DNA of 64,000 nt from Glutamicibacter ardleyensis (lineage in GTDB: Bacteria; Actinomycetota; Actinomycetes; Actinomycetales; Micrococcaceae), in contig NZ_BMKX01000007.1 in NCBI RefSeq assembly GCF_014644555.1, forward strand, positions 1 to 64,000, given 5' to 3'. Numbering within the stretch: the first letter of the stretch is position 1; every line of letters begins with the position of its first letter. Of the stretch, positions 54,846-61,767 are shown one piece after another. The notes below the pieces were generated by a model. The model made no database searches, was not told the DNA's origin, and worked only from the letters and a program-made list of their open reading frames with translations. Both the position numbers and the translations under genes were made by a program.

Positions 54846-55478
54846 TTAAAACAGCACTGGGTCCGACTGCGTCTGTCGTTGCGGGTTTTCAAGTTCTAGT
54901 AGCTGCAGCTTGGTGGGTAATCCGCCAAGGTATCCGCCGAGCGCACCATCGGTGCGCAGGACTCTGTGGCATGGCAAGACAATCGGTAGTGGATTGGTCG
55001 CGCAGGCTGTGCCCACCGCGCGTACTGCTTTTGGTTTACCAATCTTCGCTGCCACCTGTGCGTAGCTCAGGGTCTGCCCGTAGCCGATCTGTCCCAGTTC
55101 TAATTGCACGGTTCGGCGAAATTCTGTAGATAGTCTTAGATCCAGCGGGAGCTGGAATTCGTGCCGTGTGCCAGCAAAGTATTCATCAAGCTGACGCGCT
55201 ACCCCATCGAGTTTCGCAGGTGCTTGAAGGATTCGTGGGCTCACCTTAGTCGCAAGACTTTCAAGGATATGGTCATAGCCTTCGCTTTCAAAAGCAACTC
55301 TGACCAGTCCGGCCTCGGTGCTCGCCAGCAGCAGTTTTCCAATCGGCGTATCAAACACACGGTAGGAAATGTCGGTCAGCTGTGACTTATCAGCTTCTGT
55401 TTCCAGACGCGAATGCAGTTGGGCCAGCATTGTTGTTTCCTCGGTGGTGGGGCCGGAATTCACCTTGTCAATATTCAT
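54846..55478 (-). CDS. ogt: Methylated-DNA-protein-cysteine methyltransferase
   Basis: Suicide DNA-repair protein removing O6-alkyl groups from guanine. The acceptor is Cys170 in PCHRV; an ISYRVFDTPIGKLLLAS N-terminal domain precedes the winged-helix DNA-binding segment (YGQTLSYAQVAAKIGKPKAVRAVG). About 35 N-terminal residues, acidic and polar, are extra compared with short Ogt proteins. Its start overlaps the stop of the ECF sigma gene by 4 bp (ATGA), so it is co-translated with that factor. This suggests alkylation or other stress control. Confidence 0.93.
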   Translation of the reverse strand: MNIDKVNSGPTTEETTMLAQLHSRLETEADKSQLTDISYRVFDTPIGKLLLASTEAGLVRVAFESEGYDHILESLATKVSPRILQAPAKLDGVARQLDEYFAGTRHEFQLPLDLRLSTEFRRTVQLELGQIGYGQTLSYAQVAAKIGKPKAVRAVGTACATNPLPIVLPCHRVLRTDGALGGYLGGLPTKLQLLELENPQRQTQSDPVLF

Positions 55479-55972
55479 CTTTTGGCTCCCGGGGTTTGTG
55501 CCTCATTCAGCTTGCTTCGTAAGTTTTTGATGCCGTCGGCCGCAGCTCTCCGGGCGGCTTCCGGCGTACCCGACAGCACCTCGGCAATTTGCGCATAACT
55601 TAATCCGCCAAGATACCTGTAGGCGATTACTAGCCGTTGTTTTTCTGGCAGCGTTTTGACCACTTGCCAAAGTTCCAGATTTTCAAGGTTCTGTGCCGGA
55701 GTTGAAGCATGGACGCCGTCGCCATTTTCGACCTCGGCTTGCACGGTTTCGGGTCGATGCTTGCGCAGTTCGTCGATTGCTTTGCGGTGGGCAATGCGTA
55801 CCAGCCAGGCCTGCACATTGGCTTCCTGGTCTAACTGCGGATAGGCCTTGAGCGCCGAGAGGAAGGTTTCGGACCAAGCATCTTGAGCGCGATGCTCATC
55901 GAGTAGCGCGCGGCACACTCGCAGGACACTGAGCCCATGGGTCTGCACGACCCGTTCGAATGGTTGCTTCAT
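55475..55972 (-). CDS. ECF-type RNA polymerase sigma factor
   Basis: A 165-residue extracytoplasmic-function sigma factor. Region 2 spans about residues 8-75 (DAWSETFLSALKAYPQL, NVQAWLVRIAHRKAIDELR) and region 4 about 108-155 (LPEKQRLVIAYRYLGGLSYAQIAEVL). A variable linker lies between. No anti-sigma or zinc-binding partner gene is adjacent; instead it is translationally coupled to ogt. Similar ECF-ogt pairs occur in other actinobacteria. The target promoter could not be read from the 101-bp upstream gap. Confidence 0.9.
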   Translation of the reverse strand: MKQPFERVVQTHGLSVLRVCRALLDEHRAQDAWSETFLSALKAYPQLDQEANVQAWLVRIAHRKAIDELRKHRPETVQAEVENGDGVHASTPAQNLENLELWQVVKTLPEKQRLVIAYRYLGGLSYAQIAEVLSGTPEAARRAAADGIKNLRSKLNEAQTPGAKR

Positions 55973-56073
55973 GTGGCTCCTCGTTGGCGGCTGTCACTAG
56001 GTAAACGTACCGTGTGGCCATTATGTGAGGTGCGTGAGCTAACTATTTCAAAAACTTTTTACGTCGTTGCATT

Positions 56074-56637
56074 TTAGTGAGCGGTGACGAGGCCTAGTTC
56101 TTCGCGCAGTTCATGCATCCGCTCAAGATCAATTTTCAGTAGCTCCCCGTTAGTCACGCCGTCGTGGATACGTACCCCGGCGAGCGCGTCACGCACAATC
56201 CGCATGGCAGCTCCATGACTAATGACCAAGATCTTTCGTCCAGGGTTTTCCTGCACTAAAACAGACAAGGCACCAAGCATGCGGTGTAAGACGGTTTCTC
56301 TGTCTTCAGTCTCAGCAGCAAGCGTCGCTGCTTCGGCTTCGCTGACTTCAGCCATAATCCGGCCTTCAAGTGGGCCAAAACCTCGCTCAATCACGTCCGC
56401 CACCGGCGCTGCATGTTCAACGTCAAGTTCTGCTGCGATCAGCAAGGCTGTTTCTTGAGCCCGCGACAGCGGAGAAGCGACAACCAGATCCCAATTCTGG
56501 CCGTTCAGTTCCCTACCAAGCTCCCGCGCTTGCGCTCGACCGGTGTCATTCAAATCGATATCGGTGCGTCCTTGCATGCGCCCGGCAAGGTTCCAATCGG
56601 TCTGCCCATGCCTGACCAAAGCTAACGCTGTATCCAT
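56074..56637 (-). CDS. Histidine phosphatase family protein
   Basis: Phosphoglycerate-mutase-like phosphatase (187 aa from the ATG at 56637). The phospho-accepting His10 lies in LVRHGQTDWN and the second catalytic His in ISHGAAMRI; SPLSRAQETA is the conserved middle motif. An in-frame extension of 18 codons upstream is unlikely because the family start pattern (ALALVRHGQT) would be displaced. No strong ribosome-binding site is present. The substrate cannot be deduced; members act on sugar phosphates, alpha-ribazole phosphate or phosphoproteins. Confidence 0.88.
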   Translation of the reverse strand: MDTALALVRHGQTDWNLAGRMQGRTDIDLNDTGRAQARELGRELNGQNWDLVVASPLSRAQETALLIAAELDVEHAAPVADVIERGFGPLEGRIMAEVSEAEAATLAAETEDRETVLHRMLGALSVLVQENPGRKILVISHGAAMRIVRDALAGVRIHDGVTNGELLKIDLERMHELREELGLVTAH

Positions 56638-56753
56638 AGCTCGAGCATAAGCTAACCCCTGAACCACGCCCGAATCGGTTTCCTCCTTCAAGAACCGAAA
56701 CTTTAGGACTCATAGTTGGGTCATTCAAGGACATATTGACAGACTGTTACTAA

Positions 56754-56842
56754 CCATCCCGAGCGGCCGAGAGATCTGGTTTGATGACGCCGCAGCAACC
56801 TGCCACAGCCGGTGGACTAGGTGCTACCGCCAGAACCGATGG
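56754..56842 (+). promoter_or_regulatory. SAM riboswitch upstream of metY
   Basis: Plus strand. CCATC (56754-56758) pairs with GATGG (56838-56842). The core has GAGCGGCCGAGAGATCTGG, TGATGACGCCGCAGCAACC, a P3 hairpin and GGTGCTACCGCCAGAACC. It lies 88 nt before the metY ATG. The intervening sequence shows no U-run terminator, pointing to translational control. Confidence 0.9.
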
Positions 56843-56930
56843 AGCTGCTTTCCACTGAATTCCAGGGGTTAAGCGACATTGATCCGGGATTCCTGCCGAA
56901 GCATCAATCGACAAGGAGTCGTACGCCACC

Positions 56931-58295
56931 ATGGCTGACCACAAGTTTGGATTTCGCACCCGCGCTCTACACGCCGGCGGCACACCCGACGCGGAGCACG
57001 GCGCACGCGCCGTGCCGATCTACCAGAGCACTTCATTTGTTTTTAAAGACACCGATGACGCGGCTAATCTCTTCGCACTGCAAAAGTACGGGAACATTTA
57101 TTCGCGCATTGGTAACCCCACGGTGGCAGCTTTCGAGGAGCGCATGGCGTCACTCGAAGGCGGCATCGGTGCGGTAGCTACCGCCTCAGGCATGGCAGCT
57201 GAGTTCGTCACCTTCGCGGCACTGGCTCAGGCCGGGGACCACATTGTTGCTTCCTCCAAACTCTATGGAGGCACCATCACCCAGCTGGACGTGTCCTTGC
57301 GCCGTTTCGGGATCGAGACTACCTTCATCGATTCTAATGACGCCGCAGATTTTGAAGCAGCAATCCAAGAGAACACCAAGGCCGTTTACACCGAGATCGT
57401 GGCAAACCCTTCGGGCGACATCGCTGACCTCAAGGGTCTGGCAGAGGTCGCCCACCGCCACAACATCCCGCTGGTGGTTGACTCGACGCTGACCCCGCCG
57501 TATCTGTTGCGCCCCATTGAACATGGCGCGGACATCGTGATCCACTCAGCCACCAAGTTCATCGGAGGGCACGGCACCACCTTGGGCGGTGTAGTCATCG
57601 AGGCTGGCACGTTCAACTGGGGCAACGGCAAGTTCCCCACCATGACTGAACCCGTACCAAGCTACGGCAACGTGTCCTGGTGGGATAACTTCGGCGAATA
57701 CGGATTCCTGACCAAATTGCGTAGCGAACAGCTACGAGACTTTGGCCCCTCCCTGCCTGCGCAGTCTGCATTCCAGTTGTTGCAGGGCTTGGAAACCCTG
57801 CCACAGCGCATGGATAACCACCTGACCAATGCGAAGCAGGTCGCCGCGTGGCTCGAAGCCGATGACCGCGTCACCTACGTCAATTACGCGGGTCTCGAAT
57901 CCCACCCACAATATGCCCGTGCCGCCGAGTTACTGCCAATGGGCGTTGGTTCGGTCTTCAGTTTCGGAGTAAAGGGTGGACGCGAGGCTGGCACCAAGTT
58001 CATCGAAGCTTTGCAACTGGCAAGCCACTTGGCCAATATCGGTGATGCTCGCACCTTGGTACTACATCCTGGGTCTACCACCCACCAGCAACTGAACGCC
58101 GAACAGATGGTTGCCGCAGGAGTTCCTGAAGATCTGATCCGCCTCTCCGTCGGTTTGGAAGATGTTGAAGATATTCTCTGGGATCTAGATCAGGCACTGA
58201 CTGCTTCCCAGAAAATCGCAGCCAAGCTGGATGAGGCTCCCACCTATGACGGCGCTGCCTGCGCCGTGCCAGCAGCTTCGAAGGGAGCAAACTAA
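56931..58295 (+). CDS. metY: O-acetylhomoserine sulfhydrylase
   Basis: PLP enzyme (454 aa) of the Cys/Met metabolism family, forming homocysteine and acetate from O-acetylhomoserine and sulfide. PLP-binding Lys209 is in HSATKFIGGHG, with D184 in VVDSTLTPP and the N-terminal FGFRTRALHAGGTPDAEHG typical of MetY. The roughly 50-residue insert after the Lys loop (WWDNFGEYGFLTKLR) separates MetY from MetB/MetZ. AAGGAG lies 12 bases before the ATG. It is under a SAM riboswitch and shares one base with the downstream CoA-binding gene. Confidence 0.94.
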   Translation: MADHKFGFRTRALHAGGTPDAEHGARAVPIYQSTSFVFKDTDDAANLFALQKYGNIYSRIGNPTVAAFEERMASLEGGIGAVATASGMAAEFVTFAALAQAGDHIVASSKLYGGTITQLDVSLRRFGIETTFIDSNDAADFEAAIQENTKAVYTEIVANPSGDIADLKGLAEVAHRHNIPLVVDSTLTPPYLLRPIEHGADIVIHSATKFIGGHGTTLGGVVIEAGTFNWGNGKFPTMTEPVPSYGNVSWWDNFGEYGFLTKLRSEQLRDFGPSLPAQSAFQLLQGLETLPQRMDNHLTNAKQVAAWLEADDRVTYVNYAGLESHPQYARAAELLPMGVGSVFSFGVKGGREAGTKFIEALQLASHLANIGDARTLVLHPGSTTHQQLNAEQMVAAGVPEDLIRLSVGLEDVEDILWDLDQALTASQKIAAKLDEAPTYDGAACAVPAASKGAN

Positions 58296-58789
58296 TGAGC
58301 ACTCAGCAACGTACTTGGCAGGGCCCTGGCGCCGCAGAACGCCTGAATATTCTGCATGAAACAAAGTCTATTGCTATCGTTGGTGCCTCAAATAAGCCAT
58401 CCCGCGCCAGCTACTTTGTTGCCACTTATCTCTTGTCTTCCTCGAAGTACAAGGTATATTTCATCAACCCCGTGCTGGACGAGATTCTCGGGCAGCCGGT
58501 CTACAAGTCATTGGCTGATCTGCCGGAGACCCCTGATCTGGTCGAGGTTTTCCGTAAACATGATGACCTTCCCACCGTGCTAGATGAAGCGCTGACCGTG
58601 GGCGCGAAAACCCTATGGTTGCAGCTTGGTTCGTGGCACGAGGAGGTTGCCGCGCGCGCCGAGGCTGCCGGGATGAATGTGGTCATGGACCGCTGCGTCA
58701 AGATTGAGCATGCCCGCTTCCATGGTGGATTGCGTCTTGCCGGGTTCAACACCGGAGTGATCTCCTCTAAGCGCCAGCTACTGGCATAA
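58295..58789 (+). CDS. CoA-binding domain protein (YccU type), paralogue 2, co-translated with metY
   Basis: A 164-residue CoA_binding_2 Rossmann protein. It has SIAIVGASNKPSRASYFVATYL, VYFINPVLDEILGQPVYKSL, AKTLWLQLGSWHEEVAARAEAAG and VVMDRCVKIEHARFHGGL. Its ATG overlaps the metY TAA by one base, so translation is coupled and it is controlled by the metY riboswitch. The homologue at 29440 lies next to sulfur operon 1. A role in supplying or sensing acetyl-CoA/CoA for the O-acetylhomoserine pathway is an attractive but untested inference. Confidence 0.88.
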   Translation: MSTQQRTWQGPGAAERLNILHETKSIAIVGASNKPSRASYFVATYLLSSSKYKVYFINPVLDEILGQPVYKSLADLPETPDLVEVFRKHDDLPTVLDEALTVGAKTLWLQLGSWHEEVAARAEAAGMNVVMDRCVKIEHARFHGGLRLAGFNTGVISSKRQLLA

Positions 58790-58811
58790 AGTTCTGCATC
58801 TTTTCATTCTC

Positions 58812-58847
58812 GCCGGAGCCTGTGGTGACCTCACCACAGGCTCCGGC
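58812..58847 (+). terminator. Hairpin after the metY operon
   Basis: A perfect 17-bp inverted repeat (58812-58828 and 58831-58847) lies 23 bp after the stop. The T-tract is weak (CATTTG), so termination efficiency is uncertain. Confidence 0.65.
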
Positions 58848-59004
58848 CATTTGAGCTGGCATCCTCACCATTCCAATCCCCCGACCTGAAACATCACATG
58901 ATGCTAGGGTGTGAAATCACGTTTTACATAACGATTCAGCCGATTTTTCCTGCCTATCGGATGGTCGAATTGATTTCAGCCGGTGAAGGCGAAATGGTAA
59001 ATAC

Positions 59005-59853
59005 ATGCCTTCCCGTTCCCGCGTCAACGCGGTTATTTCCGTACTTTGCTGTGTCCTTTTCCTCACCAGCTGCGGTTCTCCAATAACCCAACAGGCCTCC
59101 CGGGCGGGCCACGCAGTTGCAGGTTTCTTTGCCAATACATCCTCTGCCCGAAGCGAAGGCTCCATGCAGGTCGCACGGGTTGCTGATTACAGTGCAGTTC
59201 CTGCAGTCCAGGCTCCTATCACCGCGATGGTGCTCAAACCACAACCTCGCGTTAATTGCGAAAAGACCAAATGCGTAGCCTTGACCTTTGATGATGGTCC
59301 AGGGAAGTACACCGCATCATTACTGGACATGTTGGCCAGGGAAAACGTCCCCGCAACTTTCTACATGCTCGGGCAGAACGTTGCCAATTTTCATGGCGCG
59401 ATAAATCGCATGGCGTACGAGGGACACCAGCTGGGCAATCATACTTTTGACCACCGAAGTCTGACCGGTTTGTCCGCAGAAGAAATCAAGAATGAAATCT
59501 CCGCAACCGAATCGGCCATCCGCAAGGCGACCGGATTGACGCCGGATACTTTACGCCCGCCGTATGGGGCTCATAATTCTGCCGTTGACCAACTGGTGAA
59601 TACACCGATGGTGCTCTGGGATGTTGACACCTTAGATTGGCAGCATCATGATCCGAAGAAAACCGTAGATCTCGCGTTGGCGCAGGCACACCCCGGGTCG
59701 ATCATCTTGATGCACGACATCCATGACAGCTCGGTCAAAGCAGTGCCGGAACTGGTCAAGCGGCTCAAACATGAAAACTACACCTTGGTGACGGTCAATG
59801 AACTATTCGAGGGAACGAATTTTGGCGGCAAAACCGCCTACACTCGGCGCTAG
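59005..59853 (+). CDS. Polysaccharide deacetylase lipoprotein (NodB domain)
   Basis: A 282-residue lipoprotein (lipobox LTSC, Cys23) with a carbohydrate esterase family 4 domain acting on wall peptidoglycan or other N-acetylated glycans. Motif 1 is TFDDGPG with D96/D97. Motif 2 is NHTFDHRSL with metal ligands H146 and H150. Then come RPPYGAHN, DVDTLDWQHHD and ILMHDIHD. All catalytic residues are present. A variable linker of about 65 residues separates the lipid anchor from the domain. The ribosome-binding site is weak. Confidence 0.93.
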   Translation: MPSRSRVNAVISVLCCVLFLTSCGSPITQQASRAGHAVAGFFANTSSARSEGSMQVARVADYSAVPAVQAPITAMVLKPQPRVNCEKTKCVALTFDDGPGKYTASLLDMLARENVPATFYMLGQNVANFHGAINRMAYEGHQLGNHTFDHRSLTGLSAEEIKNEISATESAIRKATGLTPDTLRPPYGAHNSAVDQLVNTPMVLWDVDTLDWQHHDPKKTVDLALAQAHPGSIILMHDIHDSSVKAVPELVKRLKHENYTLVTVNELFEGTNFGGKTAYTRR

Positions 59854-59933
59854 CGTTTTACACATTCAGCGCCATCTTACGTAAAAAAACCCACTCAAAA
59901 ACAGATAAACCCAAAAGTTCTTCACAAATTCGC

Positions 59934-60014
59934 TTGACGACCCCACACAATCGGACATAAAGTCATGGAAACACAGATTCGTGTGTTGCATGTCATGACT
60001 TTATGGAGGCGTAG
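59934..60014 (+). promoter_or_regulatory. fru operon promoter and FruR operator candidate
   Basis: TTGACG (59934-59939), 18 nt, TAAAGT (59958-59963) form a good promoter. A perfect 12-bp inverted repeat, CATAAAGTCATG (59956-59967) and CATGACTTTATG (59994-60005), brackets an inner dyad AACACA/TGTGTT (59970-59975 and 59982-59987). The left arm covers the -10 box and the right arm touches the ribosome-binding site TGGAGG. Confidence 0.7.
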
Positions 60015-60791
60015 ATGTTTGCCGAGGAAAGACATCGGCTAATCACCGATCAGCTTGCCGCCGAGGGGAAAGTAACCGTCGCGCAACTGGCTGAACGCTT
60101 TGAGATTACCGCGGAGACCGTTCGCCGTGATCTAGCCCAGCTGGAGTCTGAAAATCTCTTGCGTCGTGTACATGGTGGAGCGGTCTCCATCAGTGAGGCA
60201 AGCACCCGCGAAGAAAGCTATATGGCACGCACCGCCATCCATGCCGAAGCCAAGGCGCGTATCGCGCAACGTGCACTCAGCCTGCTACCGGTCTCCGACG
60301 CTTCGGTCATCTTAGATGCCGGAACCACCACAGAATTCCTCGCCGAACGCATGGTCAAAACCAATGCAGGGTCCGGACTCGTGGTGATCACCCACGCACT
60401 GCCCATCGCCACGGCACTGGTGCAAAGCCCAGAGATTGCCTTGGAACTGATTGGCGGACGAGTTCGCGGAATTACCGGTGCCACCAGCGGTGCACGCACT
60501 GCGCAGGAATACTCCAACTATCGCGCCGACATTGCTTTTATCGGAACCAATGCCCTGCATGCCGATTTTGCCTTGAGCACGCCTGACCCCTTGGAAGCCG
60601 CCGTTAAAACCGCCTTGATCGCGAGCGCACGCCGTGTTGTGCTCCTCGCCGACAGCTCAAAATTTGACCAAGAAACCCTGGTTCGCTTCGCCCGCCTGGA
60701 TGCCATAGACACCCTAGTGACCGACAGTGCACCGCAAGGCGATCTCGCTGCTGCCTTGGAACTGGCCGAAGTGGAGGTAGTTGTCGCATGA
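60015..60791 (+). CDS. fruR: DeoR-family transcriptional regulator of the fructose operon
   Basis: Cytoplasmic repressor (258 aa). An N-terminal DeoR helix-turn-helix (residues about 5-57: VTVAQLAERFEITAETVRRDL) precedes a DeoRC sugar-phosphate sensor domain (ILDAGTTTEFLAERM, ALELIGGRVRG, ADIAFIGTNALHADFALSTPD). TGGAGGCGTAG provides the ribosome-binding site. It is the first gene of fruR-fruK-fruA with 4-bp overlap to fruK. The expected inducer is fructose-1-phosphate or fructose-1,6-bisphosphate. The inverted repeat over its own promoter suggests autoregulation. Confidence 0.92.
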   Translation: MFAEERHRLITDQLAAEGKVTVAQLAERFEITAETVRRDLAQLESENLLRRVHGGAVSISEASTREESYMARTAIHAEAKARIAQRALSLLPVSDASVILDAGTTTEFLAERMVKTNAGSGLVVITHALPIATALVQSPEIALELIGGRVRGITGATSGARTAQEYSNYRADIAFIGTNALHADFALSTPDPLEAAVKTALIASARRVVLLADSSKFDQETLVRFARLDAIDTLVTDSAPQGDLAAALELAEVEVVVA

Positions 60792-61765
60792 TCATCACAC
60801 TGACCTGCAACCCGGCCTTGGATAAGACCATTGAATTACAAGAGCCTCTGGCTCACGGAGCTGTCCAACGCGCCGCAACCAGTCATACTCAGGCCGCCGG
60901 CAAAGGAGTAAACGTGAGCCGGGCGCTTTCCGTGGCTGGAGCCAAGACTCACGCGCTGCTACCCGGCGGAACTAATGATCCGCTCATCGCCGCGCTACGT
61001 GGTGACGGACTGAATTTCACTTCACTGCCCATCGATGAATCGTTGCGCACCAACATTACCTTGACCGACCCGGATGGCACCACCACCAAAATCAACGAGT
61101 TAGGCCCGACGTTGAGCGCCGAGGCAGTGTCTGCATTGAGTGCGTTAGTACTTGAGGCAAGCGCCGAAGCCACTTGGCTGGTGATGGCCGGATCCCTGCC
61201 CCCAGGAGTACCTGCAGACTTCTATGCGCAGCTCACCGCCACGCTTCGCGATTCGCTGGGCACCAAATGTCCGAAGATCGCAGTGGACACCTCCGGAGAA
61301 CCGTTGCGCCAGCTTTACGCCCACACCGCACACCACATCCCAGACCTCATCAAGCCAAACGCCGAGGAGTTGGCAGATCTTGTCGGTGCCAGACTCAGTG
61401 AAAAACAGCTTGAAACTTCCGCGCAGCTGACCGCAGAGACCTGCCAAGCTTTGCTTGAGCGCGGGACCGGTGCCGTGTTGGCAACGCTCGGAGCCCACGG
61501 TGCGGTGCTGGCCACCAGCCAAGGGGCATGGCATGGCTGGCATGAACCCATCGCCGCCCGGAGCACCGTGGGAGCTGGAGATTCTTCGCTGGCAGGATTC
61601 CTGTTGGCAGCCATTTCTCAGGGCTCATCAGAACAATGTCTTAAGTCAGCCATCGCCTACGGGGCGGCGGCAACTTCGCTCCCCGGTTCGACTATCCCCT
61701 CACCATCTGACCTCACCGCGGACGCCGTCACCGTCGTCTCACTCAACCCAAGGCAAGGATCATAG
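60788..61765 (+). CDS. fruK: 1-phosphofructokinase
   Basis: PfkB-family kinase (325 aa) converting fructose-1-phosphate, made by FruA, to fructose-1,6-bisphosphate. It has ITLTCNPALDKTIEL at the start, GKGVNVSRAL and STVGAGDSSLAGFL with the catalytic Asp near residue 262. The start overlaps the fruR stop by 4 bp (ATGA), and fruA follows within 2 bp. These overlaps imply coordinated translation. Confidence 0.95.
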   Translation: MIITLTCNPALDKTIELQEPLAHGAVQRAATSHTQAAGKGVNVSRALSVAGAKTHALLPGGTNDPLIAALRGDGLNFTSLPIDESLRTNITLTDPDGTTTKINELGPTLSAEAVSALSALVLEASAEATWLVMAGSLPPGVPADFYAQLTATLRDSLGTKCPKIAVDTSGEPLRQLYAHTAHHIPDLIKPNAEELADLVGARLSEKQLETSAQLTAETCQALLERGTGAVLATLGAHGAVLATSQGAWHGWHEPIAARSTVGAGDSSLAGFLLAAISQGSSEQCLKSAIAYGAAATSLPGSTIPSPSDLTADAVTVVSLNPRQGS

Positions 61766-61767
61766 CA

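Noticed and set aside
56736-56741. TTGACA as the -35 box of metY
   Set aside because: A -10 box at normal spacing would fall inside the 5' strand of riboswitch P1, so this cannot produce a complete aptamer.
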